This document shows, piece after piece, positions 24,035 through 39,000 of a DNA stretch of 64,000 bases. The stretch is from Gymnorhina tibicen (lineage: Eukaryota; Chordata; Aves; Passeriformes; Artamidae), in the NCBI GenBank assembly GCA_013399875.1, contig VXAZ01001116.1, forward strand, positions 3,122,546 to 3,186,545. The letters are read 5' to 3'. The position numbers were made by a program, and so were the translations under genes. Within the stretch, counting starts at the first letter, position 1; the number at the start of each line of letters is the position of its first letter. The notes below the pieces were generated by a model, which saw only the letters and a list, made by a program, of their open reading frames with translations, ran no database searches and had not been told where the DNA came from.

Positions 24035-27000
24035 TTATCATACTACTTCTTGATGAAACTTGTTTTAACCTACCAGTTAAAATTAGTTGGGTTGTGTCAG
24101 TGTTACTTGAGAAACAAATCCTCACTGATGTGAACATGAAACATTTAAAACTAGTTAATTTAAAATCAATATGAATTTACTTATGTCTGTGGATGAAATG
24201 ATGATATATTTAATTAGTGTCTGTTACAAATAGACACTTATTAATGGATGGGCTGATTATACCTTCTTTGGTGTAGGTGCCACTGCACAGCACACAGGCT
24301 GGGTTTGTATGTGAGAGAGAAGACTGAAGAGACTTGTCATTAAATAGCTTGTGAGCACAGCTTAGCATATACAGAAACCATATCCCATGTCACAGGGCTT
24401 GTCTTATCAAGGTGTCTGGTCCTTTTATTTAGATATGTATATCCTTTTTCAGCACGTTTATTTAGGATGCTTATGCTGGTGTTCTTGCTCAGGAACGGTC
24501 CAAGCACCTGTTTGGGTTATTACTTTGGTAATACATATAATGAAATTACTGGCATGCGGTAACAGTGGCATTTCTGCTTCAGTGTGGTTTTACTGGAGCT
24601 CCTGACTGCCTGCTTCATCCTGCCTGTACCACTCCACGTGCATTTTTGGAACATCTATGTAGTATGCTGTTCTCTTGTTAGGCTTTCTTCCTGGGTGCTT
24701 TCATTTTTTGGGATTTGTTTCCAATGCTTTGTTCTGTCAGTAAGGGGCGTGTCAGTAACCCTGCTGTGGCCCTTGGGTATTTTTGAGGAGGTAGTGCTGT
24801 CTATTGCTTTAATACTTGGTCTTTATTTTGTTGGATTTATAATCATTTTATCAGGCAGTGGCTAGAGGAACTAATTTATCTTGGAGTGATTTATATTTTG
24901 CCTTTCTCTGTTCTGTTTGTCTGCCATCTATTAGGGTTTTGCAGTGACTGTGCTTCTCAGTCCTTACGTCAAGCAATTTCTCCTGGTCTATTTCTGGTGT
25001 GGTTAATACAGCACAAGCATTCCCTTCAAGTGCTGCTTTTCAAGTGGTGTTGAAAATTCTTGACTTCGAGGTCTTTGTGCCTAGAGAACTGTGTCATAGA
25101 TCAGACTGGACTGCCTGTTAGAGAGATTGTGAGTGGTGCTTCCTAAAGTCAGTGGCAACGTTCCCATAAGTTGCTATGTCTAGTATATGAGGTCTAGGCA
25201 ATTAAGGATCGTGCCCTTAAGGATTGGACTTTTTGGGGTTTTTTTTGTTTGCTTGTTTAAGTTTTTTTACAGGTTTAACTTCAGTTTCTTTTCCATTTTC
25301 TTTTTAAGATAAGTAATTACATCGTACATGGTGGTATTGTCGCTGTAACTTGGTTTTGTGCATGCACTGCCTCTGTAAGTGCAGGTAGTTTAATCTTACT
25401 CTATTACAGTAGATATTTAAACACTACTCGGATAAAAGGAAAATATTTCCAAAACTTTATTTTGTGGTAAGACCTATGCCTGCTGCTATTAGGGTTTTAT
25501 TAAGTTTAATAATTTATAATTTATACACTACACTGTCAGAAGCTGTGTAGAAAGTGCTTCATGGTTATGGGCTGTCTTAGGCATAAGGATCAGTAAAGCC
25601 ACATGAATATTGTATCTGGGATAACTGAGCAGGAAATGTAAATGCTAAAATTCACTTAGCAGGCAAAATGAGTTGGCAAATGCTGGTAAAGGTTTTTAGA
25701 CTCTGACCCGGAGTCCAGTGCTGACTTTCTTGCTGTTTTTCCTCTTACCGGTTTTCATTGTTGCATGTTTCTGTAGATGAAGTATCCTGGTTATGTTTGA
25801 GGCCTGTGTTAGTGCAAGGCAGAAACTTGCCTGTGTTATATATTAGGGTATATTTTCTGTGACTGTGTCAATTTTGAATCCTCGTGGTATTTCTTCTACT
25901 ACAAAGAAACACTTATAATTCTCTTAGCTGTCCTTTTTCTCAGGGTATATTGTAGCCAAAAATAATGTTATGTCATTTCTGATTAACAGTTTTTCTTCCA
26001 TGTGTTGCATGTAGTTTGCACAGTGTGTGTCCATGCCTTCCTGGCATTTTTGTTCTGAGTGCTTTGCTTTCTGTGATGGTCTGGTGTCTGTGTTACCACA
26101 GGCTTACTGTATCTGAGTCTTTTCAAACGAGTCTCCTTTAATAGTTTTCTAACACTCTTCTGTGATTTTCTACCTTAGTGTTGCTCCCTTGCCTCTTCAG
26201 GCAGCTCCTGGTTTCTATAGGGACAAGAACAGCCATGACACAACCTGAAGATTCCATGTACTTCAGTGTCAGTCATTCTTTCCTTGTTGTGATTTTTTTT
26301 TCTGATATTTTAATGGTCTTTCATTAGAATTTTTTTTTCTACTGAGGAATCCCATTAAGAATGAGTCCTGAATGCCTTTGTTCTTGTAAAACTGGGTCTT
26401 TTTTTACTGGTTTAAGCTGGGTTAATCACTAAGCAGGTCCCTGATCACATTTATATCTGGAAACAAGAATCCTCGAATAAGTTAAAAAACCCAAAAACAT
26501 AGCAAAAGCCAACAGATGGACTGCTTGAACTACCTGCCTCAGCAAGTATCCTATCAGGACTGGTGCTCTGTAGACAGCCTTGTGTTTTTGTCTAAGACCA
26601 TCAGAAAGTGGGATGCTTTATGGGATGTCTGTTTTTTTGTCTGCCTCACATGCTGCAAATGCTTTAATTCCCTTCATTTAAGGCAATTGTAACATTTTTT
26701 TGCAGTGCTTTCCAGTTTAAAGTTTCTAGATTGCACATGCTTTTAATGTTTTTCCCTATGCAAATAACAGTTTTATTTTCCCTTCTGCTTCTTGAAGACA
26801 GAGTAAATTCCGTAGGTGTGCCCTTGGTTTATGTCTCCCAGTGATCCAACAAAGCAGTACCTGGTTTTGTGCCTAGCAGTAATATAGCCCCGGGGAGCAG
26901 TGACTGCAGGCAGCTTCTGCAGTGAGGGAGATGTGGCTCCTGGGGAGGAGGAGATCCTTGAAAGCAGTTGAACACTCAGCACCCAAGCTAATTGATCTGT

Positions 27001-30000
27001 TGTTTCTTTAAAATCACCAGAAGTACGTAAAAGAGTTCACTGCTTCTTCCTGTACCTTAGGATTTGTGCTCAGGAGGTGCTACCAGTATGTGTGTGTTTT
27101 GTAGACCCTGAAATAAGAAGTGTTCCTGGTTCATCTGTGTTCCAGTGGCTCCTTAATTGTGACCTGACAGGCAGGGAAAAATGATTTGCAGTGACTTTGC
27201 AGAACTGCAATTAAACACAAAGTTGACAATGAGTTTTGGTGGTGGTCTGAGAAATTTTGGAGGATGGCAGTGATATTTGCTCCAAAATCATCTGAATCCA
27301 TCTGCTCCCTGTGTGGATTTTCATTCCTATTCAGTACTGCATGCTTTTAAGAAATGTGTTCAGCAAAGCATGGATCTATTTTTGATAGCTGCAATACAAA
27401 AACATTTCTTTGTGTGTAGCAGAAATATTTTCCTCACTTGTTTTTTTACTTTGAAAAAGAAAAGCAAATGCAATGCAGTTTGGCTACAGGGCTCATTTAG
27501 TTAAATCCTGAATACAAACTAAAATAGTGTTGCTATTGTATTGAGTTTTCTCCTGTATGTTTATGTTGTCTTAAGCAAATTATCCAAGTAGCCTAGGCCC
27601 AAGATCTTGTCTTGAGAGATAATCAAGTTACATGCTACAGAATCTATTGTGTTCCCATTAAATTAAACTTTGTTTCCATGTGTGTCCAAGTAATTATGTT
27701 TACAAGGTACATGTTGAATTTTACTTCATTTCTCCTGCAATAAAAGGAGAAGTTTGACATATAAAGAGCTGTGTAAATGATAAGTCATGTTTACAGGGTT
27801 AAAATTGAAATTTTAGCTGGCAAAGCAGCCAGCTGTGTGCTTATGAACAATTTGAACATAAACACAAATACAAATAGTGAAGGAAGTCAGTTTCACAACC
27901 ACAAGAAAAAAAGCTGCATCTTTTAGTACCCTTTAGTGGATTTTTAAATTGGGCCTTTTCTTTTTCTTTTTTTTTTTCTTTATCCTCCCACAAAGGTTTG
28001 GCAGTTCTGTGGTAGCAAGGAGAATACTGGCCATCAGTCAGCTGCATGCTTGGATTGACCTCTTTCCTACTTTTGTTTGTATTGCATGATTGATAAAATC
28101 AGTCAAAAATGCACTCTTTAGAATGTTTTGCAGAATTAGGTATTTTGTAGTTTGTTACTAGGAGCATGGGGAGTATGTAATAAAAATGCAACTGTCCTTG
28201 TAACTGCCATGATATAGTACACAGCCTTATTTTTTTCACCTGAAGAATGAGTAACTTAAGTAATGTGCTACTCTGAGATAGGTGAAAGGTCCCACCTATT
28301 GTCCTGTTCAGATTTTCTGTGAGTGCTATCCTCTTCTACAATGAGGTTTTCTCTGAACAAAACTTTTCTTTTTATTCTTCAGCATAGAAATTACATTTTG
28401 CTTTGGTGGATTTAAGAGCCAAGAAGACACTGGCTTATGCTTTTGTCTGAAATAGTCTGTGAAGTAAAAGGGGTCTCACTTCTTCATGCTGTGGTAGCTT
28501 TAAAATACTATTTTAATTTGCTTTAAACTTCATCAGCTAATGTAACTAATCTCCATGTTAGCATGTTGAGGGGCTAAGATGAGCTTTACATGTTAATAAA
28601 TCCCTTGCTATGCATATAAATCAGTCCTAGAGTGAAAATAGTAGCAAATGCTAACATACCTATTTTTGTAACTTCTAAGTATAGGTAATTCTGTAAACTT
28701 CCAGAGAAGCTGAGAGTTTCAAAATCTTCCAGGGACCTAACAGGCTTTGCAAGCAACAACTTTTTCTAGACTAGTCTTAAAACCAAATCAGGAGATCTGA
28801 GTCTCAAAGACAAACCATGAAAATGCATTGGAATTGCCTGCTGGGCAGGGAGTGTTGAATTACCACCTCTGGTTTGGGCAGGTGTCAGAGTTTTGCTGTC
28901 CTGTGTCAGGAAGGGGTATTTGAAGGGTGTTGGAGAAGCTTGCAGTAACTGGAGTAAGAGAGTGGTGGGGGAAAAGGTTCAAATCATAGGAAATCAGGTT
29001 CTGTTAATTATGTAATTTGCTTATGACAGTGTTCTTGTGATTAGTTATTTTTGCAAGTATTTCTACCCACCCTTTTGAACTTATTTAGTGAACACACTCA
29101 AAATCTCAATATTTTAACAATTAAAAAATATAATCCAAATTTATCTTAATAAATACTACTAAATGTGAAAATTAATTTGGGAAGGAAGGTGAAAAGGGTA
29201 CATCTGTCTTGTTTAAATTGTATAGTTGGTTAAATTTTTCCTAAAATCACCATAAATACTAATCAGAATTGTCATTAAGAAAAAACCACTCCTGGATAAC
29301 CTTATTATTCCATTTCCTGCTGCGGATTTACCTTGTGCTGGAGGGGGAGCTGTGCTGCTGTGAAGATTATTCTTATGCTGTGCTGTCTGGAAAATGGCTT
29401 TTGTGTTCTGCAAACCTGGAACTTGTGTCTAACAGGGATTTGTGACTTGTGACTGCATTTGTGACTCACTGCCAGGCTATGGTGGAATGGCTGTAGAAAG
29501 CAAAGCTTATGAAAATCTCATCACTGTGGTTTTAAAACTGGAACTTTAAGCAAGAATTAGGTATTCCTATACTGCTTTATTTTTGGCTTTAGACCTACAG
29601 GTCTATCTGCATATCTTAACTGCAGTGATCAGGAGTGTGGATATGGCTTTGAAGATGTGGTGTTTCAGGACTGCAATATGTGTTATGGTCCACCAGGGTT
29701 ATAATTTCAGAGAGCCATAGTTATGAATTTTATGCCATTCTTTAGCGTGTGTGGTATTATGTAACAGCGTGTAAAGAAATGTGTGAGTGAAGCTAATACT
29801 GTGTTATTTAGTTTTTTGAATACCATTAGGGTGATGTAACTGCCTTAGATGTGGCATTTTGCACTTGTGCTGAGGTGAAAAGTATGGAGTGGGCAGAAGT
29901 GGTTGAAAGGCTTTGTATTCAGTTGTGTGAGAAGTGCAATCAAAGTGCTAGTCAGTCTTACTATATCAAGTTAAAACACCAAAAGCTGCAATGGGACACA

Positions 30001-33000
30001 GCTTAATTGTAATACCAGAACAACAGGGAGAGAAAGCTAATTTTACTTTAAATAAATTAGATCACCAAGGAGGCTGCTTGGGAAAAAAGTAATCAGAGAA
30101 ATTGGCATATTAAGTTTTTCTGGGTCAGATTTGGGGAATGAAGTTTTAAACCAGGCATTAGGGCATTTATTCATATTTGTGGAGACTTCCATGGAAATAT
30201 AAACCCAAACCAAGTAGGAATACTTAGCTACTTATTTAGACACTGATGGGAGAAAAAAAAATCTGACTTGTAAAGGTAGACCCTACAGTAGCTTGTAGCA
30301 GGCTGAAACATGAGTAATTAAAATACCAAGTCAATGTGGATTATTCCAGCATGAAGCAGTCTGAATTTGCTTCATTATTTGATTGTGCTGCTGGTGGTGA
30401 TGAACTGAAATCAAGACCTTTGGTAATTTAATAAATCCATATAAGGAGATGAATATGATTAGATTTATAATCTCAGTCTTGTACTGATTTTTAGCTACTT
30501 TCAGTGATGCGTGTATTTGAATCAAATGTTCATGAATCATTTGAAAGACATCAGTAAACCAGACAATTTTGTGTTGCATGAGACCTACATTTAATTTTGT
30601 TTTGGACTCTACGTGTTCATTTTTGATGTTACTCGTAGCACATTTGGTATTCTAAATTTAACAAACTAGTGTTTTTTGTAATAACTTACGCTAGGTAGAT
30701 TCAAAGCCTTTAGCAAAGGTCCCACAGGAATATAGCCTCAGATTCATGAAAGCTTCAGGCTCCTCCTTTCAGTTTAAGTGACATGCCAGAGGTCACTTGG
30801 AAAAACATCTTTTAGGTAGACAAAGGAGACCTTTCATTCCCATCTCAGACATCAGCTGATGGGGCTCTCCAAACAAATTCTTTGTTTATGTGCATCTCAT
30901 TTACAGTTATTAAATTACCAAATGAAAGTTAAATACTGTCTTAGGCACTCAGAATTATTTGTACAGTCAGATTCTCCATCAAAGCAGGAATTACTTGTCA
31001 GATCTAAAGAAGATAAAAAATAAGAGGGTGGGTTTAACACTTGTGATGTTTTAAACAGAACAAATGTTATTTACTTTTTTATTCCTTGAAATGATAGATC
31101 TGTGTACTACAGAATTTCCAAAGTAGAATTGTTTGTCAGACTAATTTGTCCCTAATACATCATAGGTAAAAGCAAGCTTTTCCAGTACTTTGGTAAGAAA
31201 ATAACTAATAATAGCCTGTAAGTAAAAGAAAAAGATAAATTCCTATAAATGTTCTCAAGGTGTTTAAATTTGGAGCAGTATTTGATTTTTAGTCTGCCTT
31301 GCAAGGGAAAAATTTTGGTTTGAACCTCATTACTTCAAAGATTTTATCTGAAGGATTTCCCTGCTGGCATTGCTTTCAGAACACAGGCCACTGGTATAAG
31401 CAAGAGGCATTTGTCCAGGGACTGCCAGGCAGGGTTATCCTAGAGCACAATGCACAGGGTTGCAGAGACACATTAAGTTACTGTATTGTATATATGATTT
31501 TCGTTCTAACATTGAGAGTGATGTCTTTTTTTTGTTTCATTTTTTTTCCTATACCTGTATTTCAGGAGTTTAAACCTGATGTAGTGACTTACCTTTCAGC
31601 TAATGGGAAGCTCTGTAATTGTTTTCTGTAAATAATACTGAACATTGTGATAGCTCACCATATGCCAGCTCTCCAACACAGAAAAATACTTTGCATTCTC
31701 TGAAATTGCCCTCTTAGTAGGTTTTATATTCTTTCATTTGCCTCCTTCTTGAAAGAAAGTATGGGCTGAGAGCTCTTGAAGCCCTGTTGGACATTTCTTA
31801 CTCAGGGTAACTCATGAACTCCCTCATCAGTATCAGCAGTTCTGAATTTTGAGATGTGCCCTTCCCATAGGAAAAAATACCTCGAGCACAAACCCAAGTC
31901 TGGGGATTGCATGTGATATCTTAATTCAAAGAGAATGACAATTGTTCTACATTACTGTATTCTTTGACTGTAATGATTAAATATACAATAGTCAGTTTAC
32001 TTTTAAGTAATGACAGGAAGTATTGCTTTGAAAATTAATTCCCTTAAATGTGGCCTTCCATGCTTTGATTGATGATATACAAATATTAAAGCATTAACCT
32101 GTGAAAACCTGTCTCATTAGGTTTCAAAAGTTATATTTCTGCCTATTTACTTACCTTCTTTATTTTTAATGGGATATAGATTAAATACACTGGTCAGGTA
32201 GGACCTCATTGAAGAAGTAGGACCTTCTGAGATTCAGGGTTGTATGCAGACTACACGTGAACGTAAAGCCATTAGAGTCTACCTAAACCTTTTGACATAA
32301 ATGTTGCAGATGTCCCTAACACTGATATTTCTGACAGCTGCACTGAAGACTCAGTGGTTTGAGTAATTTCATTCTATGTTATTTTTCTCACTTCTAAATC
32401 TATTGTCATTGAACTTGTTTTAATTGATTGTCTTGATGGTAGAAAAGCAAGGACCTTGAACTGGTTTGTCCTGATGATACACACTCATGTAATGTGTTGA
32501 TGACTATTACAACTTGAAGTCTTCAGGGGCTCTTCTCAGTGAGCAGGTAGTGCTTATGACAGTGACAATGCTGTGAGATACTTAGTTACATTTAATTAGC
32601 ATAACTTGACTTAAAATAGGACTTTCTTCTCAAGAATGAGAAGAGAAACAATAGACAAAAAAGGTTTTGATCTTTGTTTATTAGCTGATATTCGTTTCTA
32701 GAAAATCATTAGGTGGATGACCTTTGATTTTTTTTTTTTTTTTTTTTTAGATAGATACAGATAGAATTATTTAACCTTTCTCCTGCATGATTTGGCAAGC
32801 CACATACGGTTAGAAATTCTGCATGCCAAATTTGTCCTTGAAGTGATGCTTAGCACCCTCTTAGATAGAGGAGTTTATTTTAATATTGGATGTTGAGAGT
32901 AGATTCAGAGTGAAGGTTGGAGTGGGTGAAGGCTACTTTGATCTCTGTAGTTACTGAAGAATCTGGGAAAGAGACCTGTGATCATCTTTTGGAGAACTAG

Positions 33001-36000
33001 TTGAATAATTCAGCATCTCTTGTGGTTTGGGTTCATCTGTAGAAAGGAAATGTTGACTGGTCATGTGACTGTTGATAATTACTAGCTGTCAGTGACACTG
33101 TGCAGTTGCCCACTTCATGATACAGAAACGTGTGATTCAAGAAAAGCATTAGAATATAAATGAATGGTAGCAGTTTCTCCATATTGCTGCATACTTAGAG
33201 GAAAAAAGCAGATACACAGTGTTAAATGTATGCACCATTGTTTTAAAAGTTGACTAATACTGAGATATCCTACTATTCTGGCATATAATTAAATGAATAC
33301 AAAATTCAGTAGACATTAAAGAAATGCACATTTATTTAAGAAAGCAATGTAGTTTTGTCATCTAGGAAGGTATTTTAAAGTACATGGTTGTAGAAGACAC
33401 AGTCATTTAATTCATAGTATTTTCATATTCCTGCTCTCAGAGGCATTGCAGCAAGATTATTACTAATCCCTTCTTGTTCAAATTTTGCATAACATTAATT
33501 CCTTATGTTAAAGAACACTGTGCTGCTAAAGATACCATGTTGCAGATGAAATTGTGTTAGACTGCCAGTTCATTCCATGTGAAGCTAGTATGGAATCATG
33601 AAAGCTCTTAAAAGAATTAAGAAAACCCCCAAAAAACCCCTGGAGTGTGTGATGTTGTGCTGTGACTTAAGATACAAAATACAGAAGAGCATCTTAATTG
33701 AGGCTGAGAGCAGTAAAATATATTTATATGCTAAAAGGCAGCTTCTCAAGTGGGTAGAATTTATGTGTGAGAGGAAATATGTATGCCTTATCTACCAACT
33801 TGATCACTGCAGGATCATCCCCTTGAGTCCTTCCAAGAAGTATGCACAATGAATTCTATTTCTTACTTTGACTGAAGTATCCTTTCAAGATTTCTTCATC
33901 AACATTTGCTGTTAAGCTGATCCAGATTATTTTTTTCCCTATTATCTGCACTTGCCCACTGTGTTCCTCCCTCATGTGCAAATCTGACTGCATCATCTGT
34001 CTCTTCGTATCTGTCAGTATTGTAAGCCTTGCCCACTCATACCTATCTCCTGTAAATGCCCCATTCTTCTTCCCATGGTGTTCTTGTCCTATAAATACCC
34101 TTCATCACCAACATTTGTAGCTGCTGCACTCATCTTTTTCAACATCCTTAGCCATTTCTGCCATCACAGCCATAAGGAGTTGAGGGGATGATGGATATAG
34201 TTGGCAATTGCATTACTCTAATGATAAATGTTGCCTGTGTAGATGCACTTACAAATGCTTTTATCTCGCCATGCTTGTCTTCTCTTCCCCCATGGTATAC
34301 TCCTTGTATTCTTGGCCCGTAAGCTCTTCATTCAGGGAAGGAAGCAGTCTTGTCTCTGGGTTTTTATATGGAACAGTATGTTCTAACCCTAACTGAGGGT
34401 AATGTAATGCAAACTCTGTATAAGAATACTTCATTATTATGTAAGATGTTTTGGCTGGTGTAAATGGGATCCTCAGTGTTTGCTGTGAGTTGTGTCTGAT
34501 GGCAGTGTTGGAGCTAGAATATGAAAAACTGGAGTCTTAGTAGGCTTTGAAGTCTGTCACAAATGCTCCATGGCTATAATGCTGAAGGAGATAAAAATAA
34601 GGACTTAGCATGAAAATGTATCTTAAAAAGGTTTTAATACCATAATGTAAGTATGTACTTGGAGCATGCTTATCCTAGCGTTTCTTTCTGAAGGTACAGA
34701 AAGTACTTACTAATGTGCAAAGGAAAAGAAAGTGATTTTAATTGGAAGGTAGTATAATAGTCCTCAAAAAGAAAAAATGTCTGGGATCTCCCTGACAGTT
34801 GACGCTCTTCACAATCACTGAAAAAATGTGCATTTTGGATTTTGAATGAATTTATGCTACAGTGTTGTGTCAATAAAACACAAATGTATCCTGGTACTTA
34901 CTGGGCATGATCGTGGTTTTTTGAGGAACTGTGTGCAGTACAGCTGTCTTTGAGATGAAAGGAAAGTAGTGCTTCAAGAGCATCATTGGTGCCAAGTGTC
35001 TTCTGCAGCGTTTTGCTTACAAAGAGAGAGAAGGCAGTATTATAATCAGTCTGCCTTGAGGAATGCTGCAGGAAAAAGATGACTAATGATTTTTTTTTAA
35101 ACAGTAAAGCAAAGGAACAGGAATCACTAGAGGGATTTAAACACGGACTGTAATAAAATATTGATTTCAACCCCTCTTCCTCTCTGCCACACTAACGAAA
35201 GTTTTCATTGTACTTTGTCAAAATGGGTCTTACAGGGCAGAACTCAGGTCAGTGATGAACATGTTCTCCTCTTCCAGAGAGCCAGTCTAGCTCTGTGGCT
35301 ATAGCAAGACTGAAATGGTTCTTGTCTCAGCACTGGAAGCCTGTGGTGAAACCTGCTGTGAGCTCTACAAACGTGGAAAACACCGTACTGACCGACAGGG
35401 TCAGGCGAATTGAAGTCAATATTACTTAATCAGGAGCAATATTTTCAGGTAGCTGTGGGATATATAGCTTTGTGTTTAAAAGTGGAAAACACAGCTATTC
35501 ACCATGCTTGTTTTCCTCATTCAAACAATTTATATATTCTTTCATCTTCACTAGAAGGTTGCTGCTTTTTGAGCCAGTCACAACAATGCCACCACGTAAC
35601 AAAGCTATATGAGAAAATGAACAGTATAAAGGAGATGAGTAGTTTAAAACATGTTTTCTCTGAGCACATTCTCTCTGGGCAGATCTTAAGAGGTAAACAT
35701 GCAGCTTAAAATATATAGATAGTCTATTTGGTATACAAGAAAAGTTTTAAGGACAAGGCAAAAAAAAAAGGAATCCTTGCCATGATTCAAGACCACTTAC
35801 TCAGGATGAAGTAAGGAAAGACAAGTAAAGGCCTGCTGGAGGGCTTAAACTGGGATTGTGACTAATGACACCACTTGTGAGTAAATACCGTGCTGATCAC
35901 AGGTTTGCTTTTGGCATGTGTTAGCAGCTAATGATATGCAGGATTTTATCTCTGCTAGTAACCCCCAAGTGCGGTTACATTTCAGTCTCATACTTGTGCC

Positions 36001-39000
36001 AGTTTTAGCATCACCAAAACCTTACCTGGCAAAGAGGGACAAATCTTGGCTGTAAAGTTTGAAAGACTTAAGGCAAAATTTGTGAAATTAGCAGCAGTCT
36101 TGAATATTTGATTGTTGTGGCTGTCCAAGGGCAAAGAGGGAGGAGGCAAAAATAGGCTCTGCCCCAGTTGCACATACACCAGTGCTGTGCAAGCAGGGCC
36201 AAATAGTCAAGTTGGGCATTTCTGGTGTTTTGTAATGACTTAAATGACTTGCAGTGACTAAAAATCCTGCACCTGTGTGAACCCTCTGCTCTTTCAGGCT
36301 GTTTGGCAAAACACTGATGTCCCCATCTCAGAAGAGAAGTTAAAAAAATAACAGAAAGGAAAAAAAAGAGGGAAACAAAATCATCCATTTATCCTCTGGC
36401 TGACTAGTTTTTGTGGGTGCTGTGCCAGAAATGCACGGAAAGTAATTAGAGTATGGTTGTATTTTGTGTGTGTTTGTTTTAAAACTCTGATTATCTCATG
36501 CAACTATTCTTGTTTGGGCACTCAGTATGTGTATACTGTTGTCAGGAGTGTAATGGAGAGGTAATTTAAGCTGCTGTGGTACCAATCTGTATGCATGGCA
36601 GTATCAAGGCATGAGCCAACCTGTGCCATTGCTAGACGGCCTCTCATTAGCTTCTTTAAAGATATTTCAGTGATCTGACACTGCAGGCTAATTGGCAGAA
36701 TAAAATCATTTATACTTTGTCACATGGTTTAATAATAAAAGCTAGCTACAATTTAGGTAATATTTTCAGTTCAGTGATCACATTCTTGGTTTGAATTCTA
36801 ACTGTGTCTTTATATTTTAAAATGTTGCATTATTTATTTTAATATAAACATTTATTGTAGAAGTGATAAGTCAGAACAAAAAACCACTACATGTCAGCAC
36901 TCTGGGATAGATTTTGCTACTCAGCAAAAGATGACATCTTTCTTGATTGACCTATTTCTCTTTCGCCTGTTACTTGGACTGTGGAAGATTCAACTTTATT
37001 CTATCATTCAGCTGCCTTCTAGTAGATTTGTTAAAACTTTAGTACAATGAATGGTTACAGGATTAAGTCTTCTATTGTTTAACTGTTCTGTTCAGACACT
37101 TTTCAACTGATGTTTACTAAAATGTGCCCTTTTATAAGATACTTTAGTCTTTCTGATGAGGATTCTGTTCCTTGAACCTGCTGTGTGTCTAAAACCTTGT
37201 CTTTTGTCAGGAGTTCACATGCTCATGTGTGACCAGATAGTGTGGTATTAGCTTCAAAGTTAGAAAAAAAAAAGAAAAAAGAAATGCACAACTGAGTCTA
37301 AAAGGGTCAATAATGGTTGCTGTAGCTGTGGCAGTATCCAGAGTTTTTCAGAGCCTGGCCCTGGCTGCAGAACACAGACTGGGGCCATACCCGTTCTGGA
37401 GCACTCATGCTCTGGAAACAACACAGTGGCTACAGTGATGATTCTGTTGTGCTGCCAACAGTAGCAATATATTTATCCCCCGTGAAATTTTAAATTTCCT
37501 AGGACAGTAAATAAAAATACTGATTCTACAATGGCCTTTATTCTACCCATCACAGGTTTTAAAAATTTGGTTTGGTAACCAGAAGTTTCATATGAATAGG
37601 GATTAGGGACATTATAGGTCTGAAAATGTTCTTACAGTCCTATATGTGTTTCTTAATCCACAAGTGTATCTGCTTAGATTTATCCCATTTAACTTTATCA
37701 GCCTGAGTGCATTTCCATCAGTATTTAAAGTTCCCTGTGCTGTTGTGTACTTCTTTGCCTATCTTGCCATAGTACTTAAAAAATATATATCCCTTTTGTT
37801 ACTTTGCATAAGAATGATGATAAGAAGGAAATGCAACAGAAATTTCTCTGGTTTTTCCTGTCTACTTTTTAAAAATTATTTTTCTCAGCCAACATGCCTA
37901 TGCACTCTTCTTACAATTTTCTTTGAACTTCTATGAGCACTCCATTTTTTTTCCACTGATACTCTCCCTGGTTATTTGTGCCTTTCCTGTCTTCAAACTT
38001 TGCCATATCCATGTTACCTTCTTTTTCAAAGAAGATGAAATGTTAATGTGATTGATGACTTGCGTCCGTATAAGGGGATTTATGTGCTAGAGGAGGTATA
38101 TTAGTACCTGTTCTAATCTTTATCATGTGTGGATTGCAGTGAGTAACAGTAATTTGAAAAATTGAATGGCTGAGTGGCTCTACTGTCAACAAACTGAAAA
38201 ACCATCCAAGCCATAGCCTTCTTTCCCTGTTTATACCTTATAAAAGGAAAGTGAGTTGGTGTCATTAATACACAAAGATGGGTGATGTTAAGTGATATTT
38301 TAATCCCACGTTAAATGACAACAGAAGTTGGTAACTAAATGGGTGAAGATTATATGAATTGATACAACTACCTGAATCCGTACAGCAAAGGTGGGATTCA
38401 CTTGATCTCATGTGGATATCTTCAGTGTAGGCATCCACATTCAACCTGGTTACACAGACGTCTTTGTTGTTGGTGGCGGGATGCCAGCACTTGGGGGGTA
38501 TCAGCCTGTTTGGGATTAGATTAACAAAGTAATGAGTTGAACTCTGTCCTGAGTTTGCAGTTTCCATGCCTATGGTAAAAGGAGTTTGGTAACTCAGATG
38601 AAGACACTAATAGGCAGAATTCGTTTAATCTGTCTAAAAGTTAGTGGTTGAGAATTGTCATTATGCCTGTTCAGTTGGTGGAACAAGTAGAACTGTAGGA
38701 AAGCCATTTTTTCTCTCTTAAAAATAATGCTGATATCCTCAATGATCTTGATAGTACTCTAGGGATTTCTACACCTACAAATGCTGGGTTTAGTAGCTTT
38801 TGCAACTGTCCAGCTAGATTTTTAAGAGGATCTTTGGACATAGCCAAACGTAACATAAAATAATATAATTTACGCTTCTTCTGGATCTGGCCTTTTATTT
38901 ATCTAATCCCCTTATTTGCTTTCTCAAGCACATTAACAGAGGAGTGAAAAAATTGTAATAATTCTCCTAGAGGGATAAAGTCTGAATATTTGATCACTTT

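Noticed and set aside
34384..34401. Telomere-like AACCCTAAC near an inverse GAGGGTAA
   Set aside because: Less than two telomere units; not a telomeric repeat.
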